Assembly (NCBI GenBank): GCA_017508965.1
Contig: JAFWQT010000070.1
Location: 1-60,207, forward strand
DNA from: Prevotella sp.
GTDB lineage: Bacteria > Bacteroidota > Bacteroidia > Bacteroidales > Bacteroidaceae
Direction: 5' to 3'
Length of the DNA: 60,207 nucleotides
Shown: piece after piece, positions 26,686 through 36,463 of the stretch
How the letters are laid out: the number at the start of each line of letters is the position of its first letter
Position numbering within the stretch: the stretch's first letter is position 1
The notes under the pieces: model-generated
What the model saw: only the letters and a program-made list of their open reading frames with translations
Databases searched by the model: none
What the model was told of the DNA's origin: nothing
Translations under genes and position numbers: made by a program

Positions 26686-28347
26686 ATGGAAGTACCAAGT
26701 TTCAATGAACTCATACAGCAGAGCATCATCAAGAACTGGAACCGTGACGCGCTGACTGACTATAAAGGCAGTACTCTGCAATATCACGATGTGGCACGCA
26801 AGATAGAGAAGCTCCACATCATGTTCGAGAACTCCGGAGTAGTGCAGGGTGACAAGATTGCACTCTGCGGCCGCAATAGTGCCAACTGGGCTACCGCCTT
26901 TCTTGCCGTGCTCACGTACGGGGCCGTTGCCGTGCCCATTCTCCATGAGTTTATGCCCGACCAGGTGCATAACATCGTAAACCACTCCGAGGCCAAGCTC
27001 CTCTTTGTGGGCGATATCGTGGCCACCACCATCGACCCGACGAAGATGATGGGGCTCGAGGGAATCATCTATATTCCCGACTATTCGCTCGTGGTGTCGC
27101 GTACCGACAAGCTCACCTACGCCCGCGAGCACCTGAACGAGCTCTACGGCCGCAAGTTCCCGAAGTACTTCCGCAAGGAACACGTGAACTACTATATCGA
27201 GAAGAGCCCCGAAGAGCTGGCCATGATCAACTACACATCGGGCACCACAGGTTTCTCGAAAGGCGTGATGGTTCCCTATCGTGCACTCTGGAGCAACTAC
27301 GACTTCGCGATGGAAGTGCTCGGCAACAAAGTCATCAAGGAGGGCGACAACACGCTCAGCATCCTGCCGATGGCCCACATGTACGGAATGGCCTTCGAGT
27401 TCATCTTCGAATTCCTGCACGGCTGCCACATCTTCTATCTCACCCGCGTTCCCTCGCCGGCCATCATAGCGCAGGCCTTCCAAGACGTCAGACCCGCCAT
27501 CGTGATTGCCGTGCCGCTGGTCATCGAGAAGATTATCCGCAAGAAAGTATTCCCCAAGATACAGAACAACCGCATGCGCCTGTTGCTCAACATGCCCGTC
27601 ATCTCGAAGAAGGTGAAGGAGAAGATTTGCGAGCAGGTGGTAGCCGCCTTCGGAGGCAATTTCTTCGAGGTCATCATCGGCGGAGCAGCCTTCAACCAGG
27701 AGGTTGAGCAGTTCCTGCACAGCATCGACTTCCCCTACACCGTGGGCTACGGAGCCACCGAGACGGCCCCCATCATCTGCTATCAGGACTGGCGCACGTT
27801 CGTTCCCGGCAGTTGCGGAAAGGCTGCCCTCCACATGGAAGTGAAAATCAACAGCCGCGACCCGGAGAACATTCCGGGCGAGATTCTTGCGCGCGGACTG
27901 AACGTCATGCTCGGCTACTACAAGAATCCTGAGGCCACGGCCGAGACCATCGACTCGGAAGGATGGTACCACACAGGCGACCTGGGCACGATGGACCGCT
28001 ACGGAAACGTGTTCATCAAGGGCCGTTCGAAGAACATGCTGCTGGGCGCCAACGGCCAGAACATCTATCCCGAGGAAATTGAGGACAAGCTCAACTCGAT
28101 GGCCCTGGTTACGGAGAGCGTCGTGGTGCAGCGCAACGAGAAACTGGTGGCGCTCATCCATCCCGACTACGACGAAGCCAAGTCGATGGCCTTCAGCAAT
28201 AGCGACATCCTGAACGTGATGGAGCAGAACCGCCAGAGCCTCAACCAGACGCTGCCCGCCTATTGCAAGATTACGGCCGTAGAGCTGCACGAGGAAGAAT
28301 TCGAGAAGACACCCAAAAAGAGTATCAAGCGCTTCCTGTACACATAA
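26686..28347 (+). CDS. long-chain fatty acid-CoA ligase-like enzyme 2
   Basis: Paralogue of the preceding gene, 553 residues. It shares the AMP-binding loop YTSGTTGFSKGVM, YGATETAPIIC, WYHTGDLG and the ending TPKKSIKRFLYT. Differences cluster in the middle (residues about 215-230 and 350-390), where substrate pockets often differ, and the adenine motif has GAT in place of GTT. It lies 50 bases downstream with no terminator between, so both are likely on one transcript, possibly reaching the TonB receptor gene 49 bases further on. Confidence 0.88.
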   Translation: MEVPSFNELIQQSIIKNWNRDALTDYKGSTLQYHDVARKIEKLHIMFENSGVVQGDKIALCGRNSANWATAFLAVLTYGAVAVPILHEFMPDQVHNIVNHSEAKLLFVGDIVATTIDPTKMMGLEGIIYIPDYSLVVSRTDKLTYAREHLNELYGRKFPKYFRKEHVNYYIEKSPEELAMINYTSGTTGFSKGVMVPYRALWSNYDFAMEVLGNKVIKEGDNTLSILPMAHMYGMAFEFIFEFLHGCHIFYLTRVPSPAIIAQAFQDVRPAIVIAVPLVIEKIIRKKVFPKIQNNRMRLLLNMPVISKKVKEKICEQVVAAFGGNFFEVIIGGAAFNQEVEQFLHSIDFPYTVGYGATETAPIICYQDWRTFVPGSCGKAALHMEVKINSRDPENIPGEILARGLNVMLGYYKNPEATAETIDSEGWYHTGDLGTMDRYGNVFIKGRSKNMLLGANGQNIYPEEIEDKLNSMALVTESVVVQRNEKLVALIHPDYDEAKSMAFSNSDILNVMEQNRQSLNQTLPAYCKITAVELHEEEFEKTPKKSIKRFLYT

Positions 28348-28396
28348 TCCAGAAAAGCAATGCAATTTATCGCGAAAAACAGCGTTATTAAAAGGT

Positions 28397-30772
28397 ATGA
28401 GAATTAAATTGCTGTTTCTCACGATATTACTGACAAGCACCCTGAGAATGAGTGCCCAGAGCTTCACGCTCCAAGGTAAGGTCACCGACGAACAGATGAA
28501 CCCCGTGGAACTGGCCACCGTGAGCGTGCTCTCGCAGGGCAAGATAGCTATGACCAACCTGAAGGGAGAATTCGAGATGACGCTCCGTTCGGAGGATTCC
28601 GTCGTGGTGAAATTCTCGATGGTGGGCTATAAGACCAAGACGCGCGTGCTTCGCCGCCCGAAAGGGAAACAGACCCTGCTCATACAACTCTTCGACGACA
28701 ACCAGCTGGCCGAGGTGACTGTTACCGAAAAGCAGCGCCAGACCACGGGAACCGAACAGCTCAGCATCGAGAACGTCAAGCAGGCGCCCTCCATCACGGG
28801 CAACGCCGTCGAAGAAATGATTCAGGCTCAGGCCGGCGTGAGCACCCATTCCGAACTTTCTTCGCAGTATAACGTGCGCGGAGGCTCGTTCGACGAGAAC
28901 TCCGTATATATAAATAATGTGGAAGTCTACCGCCCGTTCCTCGTCCGCAGCGGTCAGCAGGAAGGCCTGTCCATCATCAATGCCGACATGGTGGAGCGCG
29001 TGGGATTCTCTACAGGCGGATTCGAAGCCAAATACGGCGACAAGATGTCGTCGGCACTCGACATCCAATACAAAAAGCCACGCAAGTTCGAAGCCACCCT
29101 GCAGGCCTCGCTTCTGGGCGCATCTGCCTATGTGGGATTCGCCACAAAGAAATTCTCGTGGAGCAACGGACTGCGCTACAAGACCAACAAATACCTGCTT
29201 AACTCGCTCGAGACCAAGGGCGAATACACCCCTAACTTCCTCGACTACCAGACGTATCTCACCTACGAGCCCAACAAGCGGTGGACGATGAAAGTGATGG
29301 GCGACATCTCGGTGAACCACTACAACTTCACACCCTCGAACCGCGAGACCACCTTCGGCACGCTGACCGACGTGAAATCGTTCAAGGTTTACTTCGACGG
29401 CTGGGAGAAAGACGTCTTCCGCACCTATTTCGGAACGGCATCGCTGACGCGCCATTTCGGCGAGAAAACCAACGTGTCGCTCATTGCCTCGGCCTTCTCG
29501 ACCAACGAGCAGGAGCGCTACGACATACAGGGACAGTATTGGCTCAACCAGACGGAAACCTCAGAGAACCTGGGCGTGGGCTCCTACATGGAGCATGCCC
29601 GCAACTACCTGAAGGGCCATGTGGAGAGCTTCAAGCTGATGGTGGAGCACAAGACCAAGAAGCACCGCATAGAGGCCGGATTCACCTACAAGATGGAGCA
29701 CGTGACCGAGATGCTGAAAGAATACGAGATGCGCGACTCGAGCGGCTACTCCATCCCACATACCGGACACGACCTGAACATGATATACACCCTGAGGGCC
29801 AGCAACAAGCTGGATGCCCACCGCACGGAGGCATACCTGCAGGACACGTATAAATGGACCAACGCGGCCCAGACGGCCTTCTACACGTTCAACTACGGCG
29901 TCAGGTTCAGCCATTGGAGCTTCAACCGCGAGAGCATCTGCAGCCCGCGCCTCTCGCTGGCCATCGTCCCGGCCTACAACAACGACGTCACCTGGCGCTT
30001 TGCCACGGGACTCTACTATCAGGCGCCGTTCTTCAAGGAACTACGCGACACCACCACCATCGACGGCACCACCTATGCCACGCTCAACAACAAGGTGAAG
30101 AGCCAGCGAAGCATACACTTCATCGTGGCCTACGACCACCGCTTCAAGATGATGCAGCGGCCCTTCAAGTTCACGGCCGAGGCCTACTACAAGATGCTCA
30201 GCAACCTGGTGCCCTATACCGTGAGCAACGTGAAAGTGGTGTACGATGCCTCGCAACAGGTGAGCGGACACGCCATGGGACTCGACCTGAAGCTCTACGG
30301 CGAGTTCGTGCCCGGAAGCGATTCGTGGCTCACCTTCTCGGTGATGGACACACGCATGAAGATTAACGGCAACAGCATACCCCTGCCTACCGACCAGCGC
30401 TACTCCGTGAACCTGTTCTTCACCGACTTCTTCCCCGGAACCGACAGGTGGAAAATGGCGCTCAAACTGGCATTTGCCGACGGTCTGCCCTTCGGCGCTC
30501 CCCATCGCAGCCTCGACGACACGCCCTACCGCATGCCGGCCTACAAGCGCGTCGACATAGGCATGAGCTACCGGTTGCTGAACAACGAGAAGCAGGAGAA
30601 GAAGAAGAGCATCTTCCGCAACATCTGGCTCGGCGTTGACGGACTCAACCTGTTCGGCATCAACAACGTGAACTCGTACTATTGGATTACCGACGTAACC
30701 AACCAGCAATATGCCGTTCCCAACTATCTCACAGGCCGTCAGATTAACGCAAAAGTCACATTCGAGTTCTGA
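28397..30772 (+). CDS. TonB-dependent outer membrane receptor
   Basis: A 791-residue receptor that imports a ligand across the outer membrane using TonB energy. A signal peptide (MRIKLLFLTILLTSTLRMSA-Q) is followed by a carboxypeptidase-regulatory-like domain (about 25-110, LQGKVTDEQMNPVELATVSV), the plug (YNVRGGSFDENSVYINNVEV) and a long beta-barrel. It lacks a SusD partner, so it is not a typical polysaccharide locus. Its position behind two acyl-CoA ligases hints at a lipid-like or carboxylate ligand; that is inference. Confidence 0.85.
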   Translation: MRIKLLFLTILLTSTLRMSAQSFTLQGKVTDEQMNPVELATVSVLSQGKIAMTNLKGEFEMTLRSEDSVVVKFSMVGYKTKTRVLRRPKGKQTLLIQLFDDNQLAEVTVTEKQRQTTGTEQLSIENVKQAPSITGNAVEEMIQAQAGVSTHSELSSQYNVRGGSFDENSVYINNVEVYRPFLVRSGQQEGLSIINADMVERVGFSTGGFEAKYGDKMSSALDIQYKKPRKFEATLQASLLGASAYVGFATKKFSWSNGLRYKTNKYLLNSLETKGEYTPNFLDYQTYLTYEPNKRWTMKVMGDISVNHYNFTPSNRETTFGTLTDVKSFKVYFDGWEKDVFRTYFGTASLTRHFGEKTNVSLIASAFSTNEQERYDIQGQYWLNQTETSENLGVGSYMEHARNYLKGHVESFKLMVEHKTKKHRIEAGFTYKMEHVTEMLKEYEMRDSSGYSIPHTGHDLNMIYTLRASNKLDAHRTEAYLQDTYKWTNAAQTAFYTFNYGVRFSHWSFNRESICSPRLSLAIVPAYNNDVTWRFATGLYYQAPFFKELRDTTTIDGTTYATLNNKVKSQRSIHFIVAYDHRFKMMQRPFKFTAEAYYKMLSNLVPYTVSNVKVVYDASQQVSGHAMGLDLKLYGEFVPGSDSWLTFSVMDTRMKINGNSIPLPTDQRYSVNLFFTDFFPGTDRWKMALKLAFADGLPFGAPHRSLDDTPYRMPAYKRVDIGMSYRLLNNEKQEKKKSIFRNIWLGVDGLNLFGINNVNSYYWITDVTNQQYAVPNYLTGRQINAKVTFEF

Positions 30773-30797
30773 TTTTTGCAAATTTAGCGTCTCATTC

Positions 30798-30907
30798 TGG
30801 TGCAAATAGGCTTTAAATGGGTTCCATTTAGACTTTAAATGGGTTCGTTTTAGCCTTTAAATGAAACTCATCCAGACTTTAAATGAAACGCAATTAGACT
30901 TTAAATG
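30798..30907 (+). repeat. 22-bp tandem repeat array B (5 units)
   Basis: Five contiguous 22-bp units, each ending CTTTAAATG; three have the full AGACTTTAAATG core. Same period and core as the array at 12731-12862. It lies 25 bases after the TonB receptor stop, with no reading frame through it. Confidence 0.9.
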
Positions 30908-31085
30908 CAACCTTTCTGCCCATCAAAAGCGTCTCAAAGGGCATTTTTGCCCGCTTTTTGAGCCTTTTTCGGGGTGCATTTTGCCGTTATTTGAGCCTAA
31001 AAAAGGAAAGAGATGCCTTGGAGTGGAAATCTAACTCGTTGATTATCAGAACTTTAATTAATAAATTAACGTTTGTTAAGTCTCA

Positions 31086-31287
31086 AGTCTCAGCGTCTCA
31101 GTTTAAAAAAAGGTACTCCCCAACTCTTCTTTTTTTATTATACATATTATATATATTATTGATTATTAATAAGTTACAAAGCTTTAGAGAGGAGAATACG
31201 ATGTGGATAGTGACCTTTTTTTAAACTGAGACGCTGAGACTGAGACGCTCTGCCCCCTACCCTCAGCCTCATCTCTACAAGGCCCAT
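31086..31287 (-). repeat. AT-rich hairpin element, copy B
   Basis: A perfect 29-bp inverted repeat (31086-31114 and 31213-31241) made of GTCTCA-type reiterations followed by TTTAAAAAAAGGT, around a 98-bp AT-rich centre. On the minus strand it is preceded by ATGGGCCTTGTAGAGATGAG (31287-31268), nearly the same as the flank of copy A at 12497-12516. The rest of 30908-31085 and 31288-31373 shows nothing I can name. Confidence 0.75.
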
Positions 31288-31373
31288 TCAAGTATGCGTA
31301 ATCCTAAATAAGTTAAAGGAAACTTAATGCTCTAAAAACGGGCGGAATCTGACTAAATAAAAAGAGGAAAACA

Positions 31374-31405
31374 TTTGGCAAAGCCACAAATTTTTATTAC
31401 CTTTG
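31374..31405 (+). promoter_or_regulatory. promoter of the methylmalonyl-CoA operon
   Basis: TTTG (31374-31377), 20 nt, TACCTTTG (31398-31405), about 30 bases before the ATG at 31435. A full consensus match. Confidence 0.85.
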
Positions 31406-31434
31406 CAGCATTATTCATTTAATATTCAACCAAT

Positions 31435-31845
31435 ATGAAGATTTCACACATTGAACATTTGGGCATTGCTGTCCAGAGCATCGAGGAGAGTCTGCCGTTC
31501 TTCGAGAACGTGCTCGGCTTGAAGTGTTACAACATTGAAGTGGTGGAAGACCAGAAAGTGAAGACAGCCTTCCTGAAGTGTGGCGAGGTGAAGCTTGAGC
31601 TGCTTGAGCCCACATCACCCGAAAGCACCATCCAGAAATGGCTCGACAAAGGTAACCACGGTGTTCATCACGTGGCCTTCTGCATCGAAGACGGCGTGGC
31701 CAACGCACTTGCCGAATGCGACGGCCTGGGCGTTCGCCTGATCGACAAGGCACCCCGCAAGGGAGCCGAGCAGCTGAACATTGCCTTCCTGCACCCGAAA
31801 TCTACTTGTGGAATTCTTACCGAGCTCTGCGAGCATCCCGAGTAA
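31435..31845 (+). CDS. mce: methylmalonyl-CoA epimerase
   Basis: Interconverts the (R) and (S) forms of methylmalonyl-CoA in the cytoplasm. The 136-residue protein is a single VOC/glyoxalase-type domain pair. Its metal ligands are expected at H8 (SHIEHLGIAV), a mid-protein residue, H81 (HHVAFCIED region) and the Glu in GILTELCEHPE. It heads an operon with carboxyltransferase and biotin carrier genes, which fixes its role in the succinate-to-propionate route. Confidence 0.93.
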   Translation: MKISHIEHLGIAVQSIEESLPFFENVLGLKCYNIEVVEDQKVKTAFLKCGEVKLELLEPTSPESTIQKWLDKGNHGVHHVAFCIEDGVANALAECDGLGVRLIDKAPRKGAEQLNIAFLHPKSTCGILTELCEHPE

Positions 31846-31882
31846 ACAGTCAATAAGTTTTAATCCAGTATATTAACTAAAG

Positions 31883-33448
31883 ATGTCAAAACAATTAGAG
31901 AAGATTAAGGAGCTGATTGCCAAGCGCGAGAAGGCTCGTCTGGGTGGCGGCGAGAAAGCCATCGAGAAACAGCACGCACGCGGCAAATACACTGCACGCG
32001 AGCGTATCGACATGCTGCTCGACGAGGGTAGCTTCGAGGAAGTAGACATGTTCAAGCTCCACCGCTGCACCAACTTCGGCATGGAGAAGAAGCAATATCT
32101 GGGCGACGGCGTGGTGGCCGGTAGCGGCACCATCGACGGACGCCTGGTTTATGTGTTTGCACAGGACTTCACCGTCAACGGCGGTTCGCTCTCAGAGACG
32201 ATGGCCCAGAAGATTTGCAAGGTGATGGACCTCGGTATGAAGATGGGTGCTCCCGTCATCGGCATCAACGACTCGGGCGGTGCCCGTATCCAGGAAGGCA
32301 TCAACGCGCTGGCAGGCTATGCCGAGATTTTCGAGCGTAACATTCTGGCCAGCGGTGTGATTCCGCAGATTTCAGGTATCTTCGGCCCCTGCGCCGGCGG
32401 TGCTGTATACTCACCTGCCCTCACCGACTTCACTCTGATGATGGAGAACACCTCCTATATGTTCCTCACAGGCCCGAAGGTGGTGAAGAGCGTAACCGGC
32501 GAAGACGTCGACCAGGAGAGCCTGGGCGGAGCAAGCGTACACTCAACGAAGAGCGGTGTGACCCACTTCACGGCCAAGACCGAGGAAGAGGGCATCCAGA
32601 TGATCAAGACGCTGCTCAGCTATATCCCGCAGAACAACATGGAAGAGGCTCCGCGCCGCGAATGCACCGACCCCATCAACCGCATGGAGGATTCGCTCAA
32701 CGAAATCCTGCCCGACGATCCCAACAAGGCATACGATATGTATAAGGTGATCACAGCCGTCACCGACGACGGAGAGTTCTTCGAGGTGCAGCCCAAGTTC
32801 GCCAAGAACATCATCGTGGGCTTTGCCCGCTTCAACGGCCAGAGCGTCGGCATCGTGGCCAACCAGCCTTCGTGCTATGCTGGTGTGCTCGACGTGAATG
32901 CTTCGCGCAAGGGTGCCCGTTTCGTGCGCTTCTGCGATGCCTTCAACATTCCTATCGTCAGCCTTGTCGACGTTCCCGGATTCCTGCCCGGCACGGGTCA
33001 GGAGTACAACGCCGTCATCCTGCACGGCGCCCAGCTGCTCTATGCCTACGGCGAGGCCACTGTGCCCAAGATTACGGTCACCCTGCGCAAGTCGTATGGC
33101 GGTAGCCACATCGTGATGGGATGCAAGCAGCTCCACACCGACGTGAACTACGCATGGCCCAACGCCGAGATTGCCGTGATGGGTGCCTCGGGTGCCGTGG
33201 CTGTGCTCTGCGCCAAGGAAGCCAAGGCCAAGAAGGAGGCCGGCGAAGATGTCAAGGCATTCCTCGCCGAGAAGGAAGACGAATACAGCGAGCTCTTTGC
33301 CAATCCGTATCAGGCAGCCAAGTATGGCTACATCGACGACGTGATTGAGCCGCGCAACACTCGTTTCCGCATCTGCCGCGCACTGGCCCAGCTCCAGACA
33401 AAGCGCGACTCGCTGCCCGCCAAGAAGCATGGCAACATCCCCATGTAA
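31883..33448 (+). CDS. mmdA: methylmalonyl-CoA decarboxylase / propionyl-CoA carboxylase carboxyltransferase subunit
   Basis: Transfers the carboxyl group between (S)-methylmalonyl-CoA and biotin. The 521-residue length is usual for the alpha subunit. It has two crotonase-like halves, seen in [18 protein letters not shown] with the oxyanion loop [15 protein letters not shown], and [17 protein letters not shown] with [20 protein letters not shown]. Either direction is chemically possible. With no sodium-pump beta subunit in this operon, whether it is a decarboxylase or a soluble carboxylase cannot be settled here. Confidence 0.92.
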   Translation: MSKQLEKIKELIAKREKARLGGGEKAIEKQHARGKYTARERIDMLLDEGSFEEVDMFKLHRCTNFGMEKKQYLGDGVVAGSGTIDGRLVYVFAQDFTVNGGSLSETMAQKICKVMDLGMKMGAPVIGINDSGGARIQEGINALAGYAEIFERNILASGVIPQISGIFGPCAGGAVYSPALTDFTLMMENTSYMFLTGPKVVKSVTGEDVDQESLGGASVHSTKSGVTHFTAKTEEEGIQMIKTLLSYIPQNNMEEAPRRECTDPINRMEDSLNEILPDDPNKAYDMYKVITAVTDDGEFFEVQPKFAKNIIVGFARFNGQSVGIVANQPSCYAGVLDVNASRKGARFVRFCDAFNIPIVSLVDVPGFLPGTGQEYNAVILHGAQLLYAYGEATVPKITVTLRKSYGGSHIVMGCKQLHTDVNYAWPNAEIAVMGASGAVAVLCAKEAKAKKEAGEDVKAFLAEKEDEYSELFANPYQAAKYGYIDDVIEPRNTRFRICRALAQLQTKRDSLPAKKHGNIPM

Positions 33449-33543
33449 GCGAAGTTTATAAGTCACTTGGGTTTTTGAGTTTATGGCCGATGCCGTAAGC
33501 TTGAAAACTCAAGAACTTGAACAAACTTAAACAACTAATTATT

Positions 33544-33693
33544 ATGAACAACGAAGTATATGCTGCCATCGCTTTGGCGCTCCACGAGTTCCAGGGCAAC
33601 AATGTACACGACAAGGAGACGGGCATCATTACCATCAAGAGTCACCAGACGCAATGGGATTCGCATATTCTGACAATGACTCCGCATCCTTAA
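33544..33693 (+). CDS. 49-residue protein, OadG/MmdD-like C-terminal segment
   Basis: A short frame between mmdA and the biotin carrier, 49 residues, starting MNNEVYAAIALALHEFQ and ending HILTMTPHP. The sequence resembles the soluble tail of Bacteroidetes OadG/MmdD-type small subunits (a helix with AAIALAL.EF followed by HD.E.GIITI). The N-terminal transmembrane helix that normally anchors such a subunit is absent. Fifteen bases before the ATG the DNA is A-rich, usual for start sites in this phylum. Probably a real gene, since position and frame are intact. Confidence 0.65.
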   Translation: MNNEVYAAIALALHEFQGNNVHDKETGIITIKSHQTQWDSHILTMTPHP

Positions 33694-33732
33694 CACAATT
33701 GTGACCAACCTTTAAAGCAAATCTGAAAGTAT

Positions 33733-34158
33733 ATGAAAGAATACAAATATACCATCAATGGCAACAAGTACGAAGTAGCCATTGGAGACATCGAGGAGAA
33801 CATCGTGACCGTCACGGTAAATGGTGAAGAGTACAAGGTAGAGATGGAGAAGGAGCCCGAACCCGAGAAGAAGAAGGTGGTGGTGAAGCCCGCTGCCGCA
33901 CAGGCCTCAGCTCCCGCATCCGATGCTCCCGCGAAAGTGAATGTCAACAATGCCGTGAAGGCTCCGCTGCCGGGCGTGGTGACCGAAGTGAAGGTTGCCG
34001 TAGGCGACGAAGTGAAGGCCGGCGACACCGTTGTCGTGCTCGAAGCCATGAAGATGGCCAACAACCTTGAAGCCGAGAACGACGGCAAGGTGACCGCCGT
34101 GCTGGTGAAAGAAGGCGACAGCGTGATGGAAGACACGCCGCTCGTGGTAATAGAATAA
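33733..34158 (+). CDS. biotin carboxyl carrier protein
   Basis: Carries the biotin that shuttles carboxyl groups for the methylmalonyl-CoA enzyme. The 141-residue protein has a basic N-terminal domain (to about 45), an Ala/Pro-rich flexible linker (about 50-70), and a biotinyl domain with EAMKMANN, biotinylated on K107. The P-L-P-G-V turn at 78-82 starts the domain. It ends the operon, followed by a strong terminator. Confidence 0.92.
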   Translation: MKEYKYTINGNKYEVAIGDIEENIVTVTVNGEEYKVEMEKEPEPEKKKVVVKPAAAQASAPASDAPAKVNVNNAVKAPLPGVVTEVKVAVGDEVKAGDTVVVLEAMKMANNLEAENDGKVTAVLVKEGDSVMEDTPLVVIE

Positions 34159-34165
34159 CAAAAAG

Positions 34166-34192
34166 GCCCGCTCTTTTGAAGCGGGCTTTTTT
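34166..34192 (+). terminator. terminator of the methylmalonyl-CoA operon
   Basis: GCCCGCT (34166-34172) pairs with AGCGGGC (34180-34186), loop of seven, followed by six T. It lies between this operon and the convergent panD. Confidence 0.88.
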
Positions 34193-34214
34193 ATTTGTCT
34201 TTTCTTACGTTGTC

Positions 34215-34559
34215 CTACAGCTTGTTGCCTGGCTTTGGGAAGACCACTTTCGGCTTGAAAGTCTTGGCCTCTTCGAAATCCATCAGGGCATAAGAGATAA
34301 TAATGACCGTGTCGCCAACCACACACTTGCGGGCGGCAGCACCATTGAGGCAGATGCACCCCGAGCCGCGCTCACCTTTTATAATATAGGTCTCCAGCCG
34401 CTCCCCATTATTGTTGTTCACAACCTGAACCTTCTCGCCGGCTATCAGTCCGGCAGCGTCCATCAGGTCTTCGTCGATGGTTATGCTGCCCATGTAGCGC
34501 AGATTGGCCTCGGTAATCGTTGCACAATGAAGTTTCGACTTCAGCACTTCTATCATCAT
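34215..34559 (-). CDS. panD: aspartate 1-decarboxylase
   Basis: Makes beta-alanine from aspartate for pantothenate synthesis. The 114-residue precursor self-cleaves between G24 and S25 (RYMGSITID) to create the catalytic pyruvoyl group. The K9 region ([12 protein letters not shown]) and NGAAAR are also conserved. It lies 30 bases after panC on the same strand, a pantothenate operon. Confidence 0.95.
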   Translation of the reverse strand: MMIEVLKSKLHCATITEANLRYMGSITIDEDLMDAAGLIAGEKVQVVNNNNGERLETYIIKGERGSGCICLNGAAARKCVVGDTVIIISYALMDFEEAKTFKPKVVFPKPGNKL

Positions 34560-34589
34560 CTTTCTTACAGGATTTGGTGATTTGTGAAT

Positions 34590-35441
34590 TTACGACTTAT
34601 ACTTAATATGATCAATCAGGCGAATGGGAGTCTTTCCGCAATATACCGTGATGCATCCCACCACGTAGGGAGAGTCGTCCCAGTTCTCTACATCGAGCAG
34701 CGTGTTGCCGTCTACGATAGAGAAATATTCCACTTCGAGACCGCTCACGGCATTGATCTTGCTGACCACCATCTCGTGGGTCTCCTTCAGCGTGTGGCTC
34801 TTTGAATAGTCAACGCTCTCTTTCAGCACTTCATATATCTTAGGAGCGATGGCCCGCTCGTCGGCCGCCAGCAGCGTGTTGCGCGACGATTTGGCCAGTC
34901 CGTCCTTCTCTCGTATAATCGGGCACTCCACAATCTGCACGCCAAGCCCCAGACTCTTCACCATTGCCTTGATGACGGCAATCTGCTGCCAGTCCTTCTC
35001 GCCGAAATAGGCGCGTGTGGGGCGGGTGATGTAGAACAGGCGGCTCACCACCTGGCAAACGCCGTTGAAATGGCCGGGGCGCTTGGCGCCTTCCATCACG
35101 GTCGTCACAGGAGGATATTCAAAGTGGCGCGTGTCGGGAATGGGATACATCTCTTCAACGGAAGGAGCAAACACATAGTCGGCCCCCACCTTCTCCAGCA
35201 GCTGGCAGTCGGCCTCCAGCGTGCGCGGATATCGTTCCAAGTCTCCCTGATCGTTAAATTGCGTTGGGTTAAGGAAAACACTTACAACGGTAACGCCGTT
35301 TTCCTTTACACTTCGCTCCACAAGCGAAGCGTGTCCTTCATGTAATGCCCCCATCGTGGGCACCAGTCCAATCTCTTTACCTTCCTTTCGAACTTGGAAA
35401 AGCTCGTTCTGAAGTTCAACAATTGTTTGAAAAACTTTCAT
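34590..35441 (-). CDS. panC: pantothenate synthetase
   Basis: Joins pantoate and beta-alanine with ATP. The 283-residue protein has the nucleotidyltransferase motif [13 protein letters not shown], the FLNPTQFN substrate loop, GEKDWQQ and the SSRNTLL KMSKS-like motif. The length fits the family. It is divergently arranged with the starch-synthase-like gene, with about 160 bases between starts. Confidence 0.95.
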   Translation of the reverse strand: MKVFQTIVELQNELFQVRKEGKEIGLVPTMGALHEGHASLVERSVKENGVTVVSVFLNPTQFNDQGDLERYPRTLEADCQLLEKVGADYVFAPSVEEMYPIPDTRHFEYPPVTTVMEGAKRPGHFNGVCQVVSRLFYITRPTRAYFGEKDWQQIAVIKAMVKSLGLGVQIVECPIIREKDGLAKSSRNTLLAADERAIAPKIYEVLKESVDYSKSHTLKETHEMVVSKINAVSGLEVEYFSIVDGNTLLDVENWDDSPYVVGCITVYCGKTPIRLIDHIKYKS

Positions 35442-35574
35442 TTCTGTCTATATGATTCTGTAAATCGTGTGCAAAGTAACAAAGAATTTGTGAAATATGC
35501 AAAGAATATTTTTAAAATATGACAATTATCATCTTAATAAAACAAAAAGGCATCTCTTTTTCGGATTTTTTTTG

Positions 35575-35582
35575 TACCTTTG
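35575..35582 (+). promoter_or_regulatory. -7 promoter box of the starch-synthase-like gene
   Basis: TACCTTTG, 19 bases before the ATG at 35602. No exact TTTG at the -33 position. Confidence 0.6.
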
Positions 35583-35601
35583 CACATCAAAACTTAATCA
35601 C

Positions 35602-36420
35602 ATGGCCGCAAAGAAAATATTATTCATCAATCAGGAAATAACTCCGTACGTACCCGATAGTGAACTGTCGCTGCTCGGCAGGAAACTGCCACAGGCTATT
35701 CAAGAGAAAGGATACGAAATCCGCACGTTCATGCCCAAGTGGGGCATCATCAATGAGCGTCGCGGACAACTGCATGAGGTTATACGCCTGTCGAGAATGA
35801 TGCTTATTATCGACGAGACCGACCATCCGCTCATTATCAAGGTGGCATCCATTCCGCAGACACGCATCCAGGTGTACTTCATCGACAACGACGACTACTT
35901 CACCAAGCGCCAGATGGAGGTCGACGAGAACGGCAATGAATATGCCGACAATGGTGAGCGCGCCGTGTTCTTCGCACGTGGCGTGCTGGAGACCGTGAAG
36001 AAGCTCCGCTGGACGCCCGACATCATCCATTGCCAGGGCTGGATGAGCGCCATCATCCCCCTGTATGTGAAGACGGCCTACCACGACGAGCCTTCGTTTG
36101 CCAACACCAAGGTCATCACTTCGCTGTTCAGCAAGCAGCTGAAGAGCGAGCTGGGCGAAGGCTTCAAGAAAGGCGTTGAGTACAAAGACGCCAAGATGGA
36201 ATTATTCGGAAAGTATAATGAAAAGTTCGATTTTACTGAACTTGGCAAATTAGCAATCGACTATAGTGACGGAATTGTGGAGGCAGGAGCCGAGGTGAAT
36301 CCCGAGTTGCTGAAGTATGCAACCGACAACCAGAAGCCTCTGCTGAGCTATCCCGGAGAAGACAACTTCGGCGAGGCCTACAACCAGTTCTACCAGCAGA
36401 TTCTGGGTGATGCCGAATAG
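35602..36420 (+). CDS. glycogen/starch synthase-like protein (N-terminal domain only)
   Basis: A 272-residue protein matching the N-terminal glycosyltransferase-5 domain (KKILFINQEITPYVPDSELS; WTPDIIHCQGWMSAIIPLYV). The C-terminal nucleotide-sugar domain of full synthases (about 480 residues) is absent, so glycosyl transfer is doubtful. The start at 35602 is chosen because the 35 codons upstream cover the promoter. Such short versions are typical next to panC in Bacteroidales, so this is likely a conserved family rather than a recent truncation. Function unknown. Confidence 0.8.
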   Translation: MAAKKILFINQEITPYVPDSELSLLGRKLPQAIQEKGYEIRTFMPKWGIINERRGQLHEVIRLSRMMLIIDETDHPLIIKVASIPQTRIQVYFIDNDDYFTKRQMEVDENGNEYADNGERAVFFARGVLETVKKLRWTPDIIHCQGWMSAIIPLYVKTAYHDEPSFANTKVITSLFSKQLKSELGEGFKKGVEYKDAKMELFGKYNEKFDFTELGKLAIDYSDGIVEAGAEVNPELLKYATDNQKPLLSYPGEDNFGEAYNQFYQQILGDAE

Positions 36421-36463
36421 CCCCGTGCAACCGTCATTTTTTAGAAAAATCATCAAAAAGGAA

